Assembly (NCBI GenBank): GCA_036557705.1
Contig: DATBHB010000066.1
Location: 62,001 to 126,000 of the forward strand
DNA from: VAZQ01 sp036557705
GTDB lineage: Bacteria > Pseudomonadota > Alphaproteobacteria > Rhizobiales > Xanthobacteraceae
Length of the DNA stretch: 64,000 nt
Direction of reading: 5' to 3'
The position numbers were made by a program, and so were the translations under genes. The notes below the pieces were generated by a model. The model was not told where the DNA came from. It ran no database searches and was given only the letters and a program-made list of their open reading frames with translations. Shown here piece after piece: positions 8,303-16,168 of the stretch (its first letter is position 1; each line of letters begins with the position of its first letter).

Positions 8303-8520
8303 CACACCTTCCTCAGTTGTTCTGGCGAGTAGATGTGGAGCGCGCCCGCAACGCCAGGAACGGTGCACTCGACAACGATCCGTGCGCGGCCAGCCAGCGT
8401 CGTGAATATGCTACGGACCTCTCCTGGCCACTTGTAGCCAGCGATCTTCTCAACCTTATCGCCAACTGCAAACGTCGTTGGCTCGAATGGCGCAAAGCTG
8501 CCAGCACCGAAAATCATCAC
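8299..8520 (-). CDS. Small phage/island-type hypothetical protein
   Basis: A 73-residue protein with KVEKIAGYKWPGEV, then RIVVECTVPGVAGALHIYSPEQL, resembling short proteins of phage and island origin thought to have an SH3-like beta fold; function unknown. It is the first recognisable gene of the coupled left-end operon that runs to the integrase. Two adjacent ATG codons at 8520 and 8517 are possible starts. Confidence 0.65.
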   Translation of the reverse strand: MMIFGAGSFAPFEPTTFAVGDKVEKIAGYKWPGEVRSIFTTLAGRARIVVECTVPGVAGALHIYSPEQLRKVW

Positions 8521-8889
8521 TTGGCCCCAAGAGCGCGCGAATCTCGGCCGAGCGCGCTTCCATGCCAGCGTGATGCACGCGGATCAGATTCCGCTCGAGA
8601 TCTGGGCTTTACAGGTCTGCGTGGATCGACCCATGGACCGCGCAGCGATCGCGCTCGCCGCAGGGCACAAGAATCCAGTCACTACAAGAGAACAGCGGAG
8701 GTTCAGCGCCATCGCTGAACGAGAGGCGCCGCGGCGGCAAGGCTCGATACTTGCCAGCCTGCCGCTGGGCGGCACGAGGCTTTCATTCGGCGACTTCGCG
8801 GTCCTCGCGCGCCCGATCTTGGGGCCTCGTACGTGCCGTCGCGTATCACGTGCTCTAGCCTGATGCCCGTTCCAAGAGCACACAAATCG
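8521..8889. other. Junction without a confident gene
   Basis: Between the left-end operon and the N-ATPase operon. On the minus strand a short open frame (about 8609 to 8460) encodes LIRVHHAGMEARSAEIRALLG, which looks like the end of a phage-type protein, but it starts after a stop and runs into the next gene, so it is probably a remnant. Several other long frames here look like noise. The promoter of the left-end operon should lie here, but no convincing -35/-10 pair was seen. Confidence 0.5.
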
Positions 8890-9747
8890 CTAACGGGGGC
8901 TGCGACTTGACTGTAATACCTCGGCTCCGGCCGCGAACTCGATGATTTCGGTCGTGATCTCTTCCTGCCGAAGCTGCCGCTCGCGTTGCAAAAGTGCGGC
9001 GAGCTTCTTTTCCGTATTGTTCTTGGCGGCCATCATTGTGCTCACTCTCGCGTCGTTCTCGGCGACGAATGCATGCGTGGCCGCTTCGCACAATTGCGCA
9101 TAGACATATTCGGCCGCGAGCTGTTCAACGAGCCGCTCCGGTGCAAGCTCGATCAAAGGTGGCTCTTTCTCCACAGGCCGCGCAAAGCGTCCGAGGTCGA
9201 TCGGCAGCAGCGAATGCCGATCCACTTGCAGCCCCCCAGGAACAGAACGTGAGAAAACAATCTCGGCCACCGCAATGGCACCCTGCGCTACGTAACCATA
9301 CAGGGCTTCGGCAAGCCCGTTCGCGAAAGCAGCTATTCCCTCGACGCGTGTCGTCATCGCGGTCGACCAGGCCGGCTGGATGCCTTGCTCGCTTGCCACC
9401 GCAGCCCCGCGCGTGCCCACAAGCAGGATGGCGGCTGATTCGAGATCGCCCCCTGCGGCCTCAAATACGCGCTCGCTGAACGCGCCGGCAAAGCCCTGTT
9501 CGGCACAAAACAGAATCAGCGCGCGTTTGGACTGCGCGGGCGCGGGCGCGGGACTCGCTGTCGGCAAAACGTTCAATGCTTCCCCGATGGCCTGCGAAAC
9601 CACAGCCGTATACGCGTCGATCCCCGCGAGCAGCGCGCGGCCCTTCTGCGCCCGCGAAGCCGCGATACCGCGCATCGCGGTGACAACGGTTGCAAGCTGA
9701 CGGACATTATGGATCTGTGCAGCAATCTCGGACAGTCGCTCCGGCAT
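8890..9747 (-). CDS. atpG: N-type ATPase gamma subunit
   Basis: A 285-residue central-stalk subunit. The N-terminal helix begins MPERLSEIAAQIHNVRQL and the C-terminal helix holds ARVSTMMAAKNNTEKKL, near the family pattern AMxxAxxNA. It is the last gene of the nine-gene N-ATPase operon; its ATG overlaps the alpha-subunit stop by 1 nt (TGATG). It is more divergent than housekeeping AtpG, as expected for N-ATPases. Confidence 0.88.
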   Translation of the reverse strand: MPERLSEIAAQIHNVRQLATVVTAMRGIAASRAQKGRALLAGIDAYTAVVSQAIGEALNVLPTASPAPAPAQSKRALILFCAEQGFAGAFSERVFEAAGGDLESAAILLVGTRGAAVASEQGIQPAWSTAMTTRVEGIAAFANGLAEALYGYVAQGAIAVAEIVFSRSVPGGLQVDRHSLLPIDLGRFARPVEKEPPLIELAPERLVEQLAAEYVYAQLCEAATHAFVAENDARVSTMMAAKNNTEKKLAALLQRERQLRQEEITTEIIEFAAGAEVLQSSRSPR

Positions 9748-11288
9748 CAGTTGCTCCCCGACCCTGCGGCGGCCGGCTCGGCGAACTGCGTCGCCAGTGC
9801 AGCAAGGGCAGCTCTGAGATTGGGCTCGCTCGCATCTCCAAGTAGGCCGGATGCCTCGATCTCATGGACGATCGGCTTGACCGATCGATCAAGCCAGGCG
9901 GGCAGCGCGGAGCGGAACCTGGCAATGTCTTCCACCGCGACTTGATCGAGAAGCCCGCGCTGCAACGCCAGTACAAGAGCAACCTCATCGCTGAGCCGTA
10001 GCGGCGTACGCTGGGGCTGGCAGAGAACGGCACGGATGCGCCGGCCGCGCGCGAGCTTGTTCTTGACCTGCACATCGGTCACGCCGCCGAACCGAGTGAA
10101 GATTTCAAGCTCAAGGAACTGGGCATAGTCGAGCCGCAATGTCTCGGCGGTTTCGCGTAGGGCGGGTGCCTGGGTTTTTCCGCCTACTCGGCTGACGCTT
10201 GCACCCACATCCACTGCGGGTTTGTGGCCCTCATAGAAGAGTCGCGCATCTAGAACGATCTGACCGTCCGTAATCGAGATCAGATTGGTTGGAATGTAAC
10301 CGCTGAGATTGCCGGCCTCCAATTCCGCGATCGGCAGCGCCGTCAACGATCCCCCGCCGGCCGTGGGTGAGAGCTTCGCAGCACGTTCAAGCAGGCGCGC
10401 ATGCACGTAGAATACGTCGCCGGGATACGCTTCGCGTCCTGGCGGCTGGCGCGTCAGCAGCGCGATTTCACGATGGGTCGCCGCATGTTTGGTCAAGTCG
10501 TCGATGACGACGAGCGCGTGGCGGCCGCGGTCGCGGAAATATTCTGCCATGGTGAAGCCTGCAAAGGGCGCGATCCATTGCAGGCCTGAAGCATCCGATG
10601 GGCTGGCGACGACAAAGATGCAGCGTTCCGGCGCGCCGGAGGTTTTGATTGCTTCGATCACCCGCTTAACGGTCGAGGACTTTTGACCGATCGCTACATA
10701 GATGCAAACAATTTCACTCGACTTCTGACTGATAATGCAATCGACGGCAAGCGCAGTCTTGCCGATCGCGCGATCGCCAATGATCAGCTCCCGCTGCCCG
10801 CGTCCTATCGGAAACATGGAATCAAGCACGAGCAGACCGGTCTGCACCGGTTCGCTGACAAAATCGCGATCGAGGATGGCAGGCGCCGGGCGTTCGATGG
10901 CGTCGTAAGCTTCGGCCTGTATCGTATCGCCTCGGTCAAGCGGACGGCCAAGCGGATCGACGGTGCGGCCGAGGAACGCCGGCCCCACGGGCACGCGAAC
11001 AACCTCGCCGGTGCCGCGCACGAGGTCGCCGGCCTCAACCGCTTCGGGATTGTCCAGCAGAACGCATCCCAGAGTATCCTGATCGAGAGTGACCGCGTAG
11101 GCGACCTGACCGCGCTCGAAGCGGACAAGTTCATCGAGCCGCACGCCGGGGAGACCCGAAACGACCGCAATGCCGTCACCAACCCGCTCGACGCGGCCCA
11201 CCTGTTCGGCCGCCGGCGCAAGCGATACGGCCTTGACGCGCTCCTTTGCGTCGCTGAGCCAGGCATCAAGGCGTGACGTGTCGATCAC
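9747..11288 (-). CDS. atpA: N-type ATPase alpha subunit
   Basis: 513 residues, non-catalytic nucleotide-binding subunit of the F1-like headpiece. The P-loop is GDRAIGKTA, where housekeeping AtpA usually has GDRQTGKTA. The family block RPPGREAYPGDVFYVHARLLERAAK is clear. It overlaps the b-subunit gene by 23 nt. It is one of two nucleotide-binding subunits in this operon; the usual housekeeping operon is presumably elsewhere in the genome. Confidence 0.93.
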   Translation of the reverse strand: MIDTSRLDAWLSDAKERVKAVSLAPAAEQVGRVERVGDGIAVVSGLPGVRLDELVRFERGQVAYAVTLDQDTLGCVLLDNPEAVEAGDLVRGTGEVVRVPVGPAFLGRTVDPLGRPLDRGDTIQAEAYDAIERPAPAILDRDFVSEPVQTGLLVLDSMFPIGRGQRELIIGDRAIGKTALAVDCIISQKSSEIVCIYVAIGQKSSTVKRVIEAIKTSGAPERCIFVVASPSDASGLQWIAPFAGFTMAEYFRDRGRHALVVIDDLTKHAATHREIALLTRQPPGREAYPGDVFYVHARLLERAAKLSPTAGGGSLTALPIAELEAGNLSGYIPTNLISITDGQIVLDARLFYEGHKPAVDVGASVSRVGGKTQAPALRETAETLRLDYAQFLELEIFTRFGGVTDVQVKNKLARGRRIRAVLCQPQRTPLRLSDEVALVLALQRGLLDQVAVEDIARFRSALPAWLDRSVKPIVHEIEASGLLGDASEPNLRAALAALATQFAEPAAAGSGSN

Positions 11289-12024
11289 GGGTCAATTCCT
11301 CACGAATTCGCTCCAGATTTGCGCGCCAGCTGTTGCGGATAGCGACGTTTTGACCGTAGAGTTCGATCCCTGCGATGATTGCCGGATCGCATCGAAATGT
11401 GAACGCCAATTCGTAGCCGAAGGCATCTTTAAGAGCCGCGCCTACCTGCTTCATCTCCTCGTCAGGCAGCAGCGCCGCTGTGAGGACCTCTATGGCATGA
11501 CCGGCGGCGGTGGCAGTTATCAGGCTTTCTCGCGCTTCGGACGATAACGCGCTCAGCTCTCGGCAAATCTCCTCAACGAAGACACGCAGGATGTCCCGAT
11601 TGGGAAAGCGCGCAAGCAGGCGCCGCGCGATTTCGATCGAGACCTCGCTTGCATCATCAATGATCGCCTGTTCTGCCGCCGCGCGGTCACCGGCAATGGC
11701 AGCCTTCGCTTCGCTGCTGAACTTGGCGATGTCCTTCGAGGATTGTGCAAACAGATTCTGCCTCTCGATCTGCGCCGCACTGCGCGCCTCGGCAATCAGC
11801 TTTTCCTGTCCTGCCGCAATTTCTGCGCGCGCCTTCTCGGCTTCTCTACGCACGTCAGCCGCCTCTTGGCGGGCCTGCCCGGCGTCGGCGAGCAGCTTGT
11901 TGGTCGCCTCCTGCCGCTTGGCAACGATATCCATTATGGGCCGGAAGAAGAAACGGGCGAGTAACCAGATGAGAATGAGGACATTGACGGTCTGCAGCGC
12001 CAGCGTCCACCAATCGATGCGCAT
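11266..12024 (-). CDS. atpF: N-type ATPase b subunit with delta-like C-terminus
   Basis: 252 residues, much longer than a plain b subunit (about 160). Residues 8-30 form one membrane helix (TVNVLILIWLLARFFFRPIM), followed by a long Ala/Glu/Arg-rich coiled coil to about residue 130. The last 70 residues (from HAIEVLTAALLPDEEM to LERIREEL) resemble the C-terminal domain of delta/OSCP. N-ATPase operons lack a separate delta gene, so this fused tail probably anchors the stator to the head. It starts 4 nt after atpE. Confidence 0.88.
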   Translation of the reverse strand: MRIDWWTLALQTVNVLILIWLLARFFFRPIMDIVAKRQEATNKLLADAGQARQEAADVRREAEKARAEIAAGQEKLIAEARSAAQIERQNLFAQSSKDIAKFSSEAKAAIAGDRAAAEQAIIDDASEVSIEIARRLLARFPNRDILRVFVEEICRELSALSSEARESLITATAAGHAIEVLTAALLPDEEMKQVGAALKDAFGYELAFTFRCDPAIIAGIELYGQNVAIRNSWRANLERIREELTRDRHVTP

Positions 12025-12028
12025 GAGT

Positions 12029-12274
12029 TCAACGAATAAACGGGTTTGCGAACAATACCAGGAGCGCGATCACCAGACAGTAGATCGCCATGGTCTCGAT
12101 CATCGCCAGCCCGACGAACAGGGTCCGCGATATCGTGCCCGCAGCGTCCGGTTGGCGAGCGATGGCCTCCATCGCTGCGGCAACCGCACGCCCTTCCGCA
12201 AGCGCCGGACCGATCGCGCCAAATGAAACTGCTACTGCGGCAGCCAGGATGCTGACGATCTCGGTCCAATTCAT
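12029..12274 (-). CDS. atpE: N-type ATPase c subunit (internal start)
   Basis: An 81-residue hairpin: helix 1 contains GPALAEGRAV with a membrane Glu, the loop is ARQPDAAG, and helix 2 contains GLAMIETMAIYCLV, with the ion-binding Glu plus nearby Thr and Tyr. A Glu in both helices is described for N-ATPase c subunits. The ETxxxY pattern resembles Na+-binding c-rings, but the Burkholderia pseudomallei N-ATPase ring was reported to be proton-specific, so the ion stays open. The ATG at 12274 has AGGGG 8 nt upstream. The gene is in frame with atpB, without an intervening stop. Confidence 0.9.
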   Translation of the reverse strand: MNWTEIVSILAAAVAVSFGAIGPALAEGRAVAAAMEAIARQPDAAGTISRTLFVGLAMIETMAIYCLVIALLVLFANPFIR

Positions 12275-12967
12275 CGATTTTCCCCTCGGTTGTGCCCCGC
12301 CGGTCCGTTCTGCCCCCACGGCAGCGCCAATGAACACCATGGCGAGCACCGTAAAGATGTAGGCCTGGATCGCTCCGATAAGCAGCTCCAGCGCCATCAA
12401 TGGGATCGGAACGAGCAGGCCTGCAAGCGAAAGCACGATGCCGATGATGAAAACGCCACTCATCACGTTCCCGAACAGCCGCACGATCAGCGAGAACGTC
12501 CGGGTGAAGGTTTCGACCACATTGAGCGGGATCATAACGATGCTCGGCTCGGCAAACGTTTTCAAATAGCCGCCGACCCCGCGCGCGCGAATCCCGAAAT
12601 AGATGATCGCGCAGAAGACGATCAGCCCGAGGGCCGCGTCAGTTTCGATGTGCGCCGTCGGCGGCTCGATGCCTGGAAGGAGCGAGGACCAGTTCGCTGC
12701 CAGAATAAAAACGAATAGCGTGCCAATAATCGGAACATAGGACTTCGGCGTCACGCGCATCGTGTTTTGAATCTGGTCCTCGATAGCTCCCACGATCAGC
12801 TCGATGACGGCCTGAAAACGCGTCGCGGAAATCGCAAGGGAACGCGTGGTCAACAGGCTCGCTATCGTCAGGACCGCCATAAGACCCCACGTGACGACGA
12901 TCGGCTCCGTGATGCGAACCGGGCCGACGGTGAACAGCGTTTTGGCCACAAGGGGCGATTCGATCAT
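12029..12967 (-). CDS. atpB: N-type ATPase a subunit reading through into c subunit (a-c fusion frame)
   Basis: The ATG at 12967 overlaps the atpR stop (ATGA). The first 231 residues are a complete a subunit: membrane helices, the essential Arg region TFSLIVRLFGNVMSG, and the last helix LIGAIQAYIFTVLAMVFIGAAVGA. The frame then continues through ERTGGAQPRGKS directly into MNWTEIVS of the c subunit with no stop, for a predicted 312-residue a-c protein. Because the c start keeps its own ribosome-binding site, free c can still be made; a fused a-c product would be made as well unless the true a stop was lost by mutation or sequencing error. Confidence 0.85.
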   Translation of the reverse strand: MIESPLVAKTLFTVGPVRITEPIVVTWGLMAVLTIASLLTTRSLAISATRFQAVIELIVGAIEDQIQNTMRVTPKSYVPIIGTLFVFILAANWSSLLPGIEPPTAHIETDAALGLIVFCAIIYFGIRARGVGGYLKTFAEPSIVMIPLNVVETFTRTFSLIVRLFGNVMSGVFIIGIVLSLAGLLVPIPLMALELLIGAIQAYIFTVLAMVFIGAAVGAERTGGAQPRGKSMNWTEIVSILAAAVAVSFGAIGPALAEGRAVAAAMEAIARQPDAAGTISRTLFVGLAMIETMAIYCLVIALLVLFANPFIR

Positions 12968-13260
12968 TGCCGGCCCTGCCATCGAAGGGACGCCGTGCGT
13001 GCAGCCAGGATACCTCCGGTCGCCAGAAGGAGCGGCCACGCACCGCAACGGATTGCGATTCCGGCGAGCAGGCCGCCGAGAACTATGGCTCTTGCGAGTT
13101 GAAGGCCGACTACGATCAACCAGCGTCGGCCGAGGACGAGCAGTCGCACATTGCACAGCAGCGTCAAAAAATGGAGCGCTCCAATCAGCAGCCCCGCGGC
13201 TATCCATGATGCCGCCACGAGGACGAGCCACCCAGGCTGCGCAAGATGGAAGCTCGTCAT
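12964..13260 (-). CDS. atpR: N-ATPase accessory membrane protein AtpR
   Basis: A 98-residue membrane protein (three probable helices: residues about 10-30, 45-65, 70-85) in the position and size of AtpR, specific to N-ATPase operons. AtpR is thought to work with the a subunit or c-ring assembly, but its role is not proved. The start at 13260 overlaps the atpQ stop by 4 nt; the longer frame upstream is ignored for that reason. Confidence 0.8.
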   Translation of the reverse strand: MTSFHLAQPGWLVLVAASWIAAGLLIGALHFLTLLCNVRLLVLGRRWLIVVGLQLARAIVLGGLLAGIAIRCGAWPLLLATGGILAARTASLRWQGRQ

Positions 13261-13559
13261 TGTCTGTGCATCCATTTCCAGGCAGACCAGAAACCCATTG
13301 CGACGCCTAGCATCAGCAACCCCGCGCTCCAGAAGATACCGGTGCCAAAGGCCCGATCGAGCCATCGTCCGACGAAGAGCCCGAGCAAAGTCGGCGCGAC
13401 AATCATCCAGCCGAGAACGCCGATCTGTCCGACGAAACGGACCATCGACGGTTCCCCTTCCGTCCGCCAGCGCGTTCGCCGTTCCTGCCGCTTGCGAACG
13501 GCTTCGGCCATTCCGTCAGGCGAATTGGGATCGCGATCGAGCGTCGTGCGGTTCATCAT
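13257..13559 (-). CDS. atpQ: N-ATPase accessory protein AtpQ (AtpI-like)
   Basis: 100 residues: a charged N-terminus followed by two membrane helices (VGQIGVLGWMIVAPTLLGLF and TGIFWSAGLLMLGVAMGFW), the AtpI/AtpQ arrangement. Related AtpI helps c-ring assembly and Mg2+ handling in other F-ATPases; here that is inference from the family. Coupled by 4-nt overlaps to atpC upstream and atpR downstream. Confidence 0.8.
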   Translation of the reverse strand: MMNRTTLDRDPNSPDGMAEAVRKRQERRTRWRTEGEPSMVRFVGQIGVLGWMIVAPTLLGLFVGRWLDRAFGTGIFWSAGLLMLGVAMGFWSAWKWMHRQ

Positions 13560-13981
13560 TCACTGCCGCCGCCAAGAACGCCGGGCCGCTTGGGTCGCAG
13601 GTAACGAACAATCTGCCTGATCGCCCTCAATTCTAGACGCAAGCACTCCGTCCGCGCCGCTCGTTCGGCGTCGGCCGTCTCACGGAATTGTGCCACGACG
13701 ACGTTTTCAAGACGACCGAGATCGTCGCCGACAACTGCTTCACGCGTCGCGATAGCGACCTGACTGCCGCTGGTGACGGAGAGAACGCCGTGGCGCACGG
13801 CACAAAACCGCTGCCGGCCATCGGAACACCGCCAACTCACCACCGAGACCGTCAAGGCGGTGAGAAAATCAGCGTGTCTGTCGAGAATGCCGAAGCTGCC
13901 GCTCTCGTCCTCGGCACGCAATGCAAAGACATCCTGCTCGTCGATAACGACAGCTATGGGGGTCGTAATCAGGAGTCTCAT
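13556..13981 (-). CDS. atpC: N-type ATPase epsilon subunit
   Basis: 141 residues. The N-terminal beta-barrel is recognised by GSFGILDRHADFLTALT and a later HGVLSV segment; a C-terminal helical part follows. The ATG at 13981 overlaps the beta-subunit stop (ATGA), which fixes the start against the longer open frame to 14077. Epsilon links the gamma stalk to the c-ring and can inhibit ATP hydrolysis. Confidence 0.87.
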   Translation of the reverse strand: MRLLITTPIAVVIDEQDVFALRAEDESGSFGILDRHADFLTALTVSVVSWRCSDGRQRFCAVRHGVLSVTSGSQVAIATREAVVGDDLGRLENVVVAQFRETADAERAARTECLRLELRAIRQIVRYLRPKRPGVLGGGSE

Positions 13982-15402
13982 GGAACGGTCATTTCGCGAT
14001 CTAAGGAATTTTCTTTCTCTCGCGCTTCGTCGATGGTGCCAACCATGTAGAACGAGCTCTCCGCCCATTGGTCGCAAGTGCCGTCGAGGATGGCACGGCA
14101 GCCCTTGAGCGCCTCGAAGAGCGGTACGGAACGCCCGCGCGCGCCGGTGAAGGCTTGGGTCACCGCGAAGGGCTGGGTGAGGAACCGCTGCAAGCGACGA
14201 GCCCTGCCGACGATGAGCCGATCGCGCGTGCTCAGCTCCTCGATGCCGAGAAGTGAAATGATGTCCTGCAATTCCTTATAATGGGCGATCGTCTCGCGAA
14301 CCTGCTCGGCGATGCGGTAATGTTCGTCGCCGACCACGATCGGATCAAGCATGATTGATGACGAGGTCAGAGGATCGATTGCCGGATACATTCCCTCGGC
14401 TGCCATCGATCGGGACAGGACAATCATACTGTCCAGATGGCTCGAAATGGCGGTCACGGCTGGATCCGTGAAATCATCGGCCGGCACGTAAACGGCTTCG
14501 ATCGCGGTTACCGAGACACCCGCGACCGAGGTGATGCGCTCATGAAGGGCTGCGACCTCGGTCGCAAGCGTCGGCTGGTATCCTACGCGCGAGGGGAGGC
14601 GCCCTAGAAGGCCAGAGACCTCACTGCCGGCCTGGACAAAACGAAAGACATTGTCCATCAGGAGGAGAACGTTTCGACGCTTTTGATCACGAAAATACTC
14701 GGCGATCGTCAATGCGGTAAGCCCCACCCTCCAGCGTGCGCCCGGCGGTTCGTTCATCTGCCCATAGACGAGAACGCTGCGATCGAGCACGCCGGACCTC
14801 CGCATCTCGGTCAGTAGCTCGTGGCCTTCCCGCGAGCGCTCTCCAACTCCAGCGAAAACCGAAATCCCTTGATAGCTTTTGACCATTGCGTGGATGAGTT
14901 CCATCACCACGACGGTCTTGCCGACACCCGCGCCGCCGAACATCGCGGCCTTGCCTCCTTGCGGAAGCGGAGCGAGCAAGTCGATCACCTTGATACCTGT
15001 TTCAAATATGGTCGTAGCCGGACTGCGGTCCCCAAGCGGCGGCGCGGCTTGATGGATCGGCGCACGCGGGGTGTCGGACGGCAACGGCGGACCGCCGTCG
15101 CGAACATTTCCGGTCACATCGAGGAGCCGGCCGAGCACGGCGTCTCCGACCGGCACCGTGATCGGACTTCCGCTCCTGCGCACCGGCATGCCGCGCCGAA
15201 GCCCCGCGGTTGATTGAAGCGCCACACCGCGGATCATGCGTTCGTCGAGGTGGGCTTGCACTTCGACAACCAGGCTTGCTGGCCGGTCCCATTCGACGTG
15301 GAGGGCTTCGTCGAGTGGCGGGAGTTCAGCAGGGTCGAAAGCAACATCGACGACCGCGCCGCGGACCGCGATGACCTTTCCCTTTGGTTGTGACTGGGCC
15401 AT
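13978..15402 (-). CDS. atpD: N-type ATPase beta subunit
   Basis: Catalytic subunit, 474 residues from the ATG at 15402 (MAQSQPKGKVIAVRG). The P-loop is GGAGVGKTVV, the catalytic region is GVGERSREGHELL, and ALTIAEYFRDQ is conserved. An upstream ATG at 15447 with a weak AGGG site is also possible and would add 15 residues; the shorter form fits the family N-terminus better. It is the first gene of the order D-C-Q-R-B-E-F-A-G known for N-ATPases. With two FixK-type boxes about 550-600 bp upstream and only two same-strand frames between, the operon may be induced at low oxygen. Confidence 0.92.
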   Translation of the reverse strand: MAQSQPKGKVIAVRGAVVDVAFDPAELPPLDEALHVEWDRPASLVVEVQAHLDERMIRGVALQSTAGLRRGMPVRRSGSPITVPVGDAVLGRLLDVTGNVRDGGPPLPSDTPRAPIHQAAPPLGDRSPATTIFETGIKVIDLLAPLPQGGKAAMFGGAGVGKTVVVMELIHAMVKSYQGISVFAGVGERSREGHELLTEMRRSGVLDRSVLVYGQMNEPPGARWRVGLTALTIAEYFRDQKRRNVLLLMDNVFRFVQAGSEVSGLLGRLPSRVGYQPTLATEVAALHERITSVAGVSVTAIEAVYVPADDFTDPAVTAISSHLDSMIVLSRSMAAEGMYPAIDPLTSSSIMLDPIVVGDEHYRIAEQVRETIAHYKELQDIISLLGIEELSTRDRLIVGRARRLQRFLTQPFAVTQAFTGARGRSVPLFEALKGCRAILDGTCDQWAESSFYMVGTIDEAREKENSLDREMTVP

Positions 15403-15456
15403 TGAAATCGGACTTGATAATTCCAATTCGCAGCCTGCGTCGGCCATGAGCCCTGG

Positions 15457-15618
15457 CTATCGGGCGCCTTCACTGACGATGCCGACGACCTTACCCTTTT
15501 CGTCCACCACGGGTACGGCACTGATCCGCCGCTCCAACAGCAGTTTCGCAACTTCTTTGACCGTTGAAGACGGCTTCACGGTAATCACTGGAGAAACCAC
15601 CACATCACGTGCTTTCAT
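15457..15618 (-). pseudogene. CBS-domain protein remnant
   Basis: The frame begins MKARDVVVSPVITVKPSS and gives a single CBS half with SAVPVVDEKGKVVGIVSEG, then ends at GAR-stop after 53 residues. The intact relatives in this window (21804-22496 and 32220-32978) continue with a second CBS motif and a BON domain and share this opening. It is therefore a truncated copy left just upstream of the N-ATPase operon. It could still be translated as a mini-CBS peptide. Confidence 0.7.
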
Positions 15619-15670
15619 TGTGCACCTTTCCCCAGTGCAGTGCGGTTCGGCTCCAGGCTCAGGGAACACG

Positions 15671-15877
15671 TCAGCGGATCGAGACGCCGCCGCTCGACGC
15701 GACGACGGGCGCGCCCGCGCTGATCACGATTACCTCAAGTCGCCGAGTCGAGGCTATTCCGTCTGTCACGCGGGCGGCAATACCGATTGACGCTACTAGA
15801 GTAGCACAGACCAGAGAGACCACGACGATTTTAACATGGGTGATGCGATCCGCAGTAAGCATGAATGCATTGCTCAT
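15671..15877 (-). CDS. Small membrane protein, conserved hypothetical
   Basis: A 68-residue protein from ATG 15877 (GGAAAG upstream) with MLTADRITHVKIVVVSLVCATLVASIG-type sequence (one membrane helix) and a mostly hydrophobic C-terminus. Similar short proteins are frequent in rhizobia; function unknown. It lies 80 bp downstream of a FixK-type box at 15957-15970 and may be the first gene of the transcript that includes the N-ATPase genes. Confidence 0.6.
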   Translation of the reverse strand: MSNAFMLTADRITHVKIVVVSLVCATLVASIGIAARVTDGIASTRRLEVIVISAGAPVVASSGGVSIR

Positions 15878-15956
15878 GACGCTTTCCAGGAAGGGGTTTG
15901 CCTGAGAACGGCTCAAATCTCAGCCCGAAAGATATGACGAGTCCGACGGGATGAAT

Positions 15957-15970
15957 TTGATGCATGTCAA
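15957..15970. promoter_or_regulatory. FixK/FNR-type box TTGATGCATGTCAA
   Basis: Matches TTGAT-N4-ATCAA with one change in the second half. It lies 79 bp upstream of the small membrane protein gene at 15877 on the minus strand, and so ahead of the N-ATPase operon. Confidence 0.6.
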
Positions 15971-16017
15971 TAGCGTCCGAAGCCGGCGTCGACCTCGGCT
16001 GTGGGTTTCACGGGGCA

Positions 16018-16031
16018 TTGATCTGCGTCAA
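16018..16031. promoter_or_regulatory. FixK/FNR-type box TTGATCTGCGTCAA
   Basis: Near-perfect palindrome with a single deviation from TTGAT-N4-ATCAA. It is 137 bp upstream of the plus-strand gene at 16169, and could also serve the minus strand together with the box at 15957. Confidence 0.65.
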
Positions 16032-16168
16032 TGCCATGCTTCTATGGATGCGTTCCCTGCATTAACCGAGCTCAGACGAAGGGACAGGCGCGTTTTTCTT
16101 CGGGCATTGCCGCGTTGATCCTTCAAAGACGGCATTTGCGGCTGCGAAAGAAAGGAAGGGGGCCTAAC

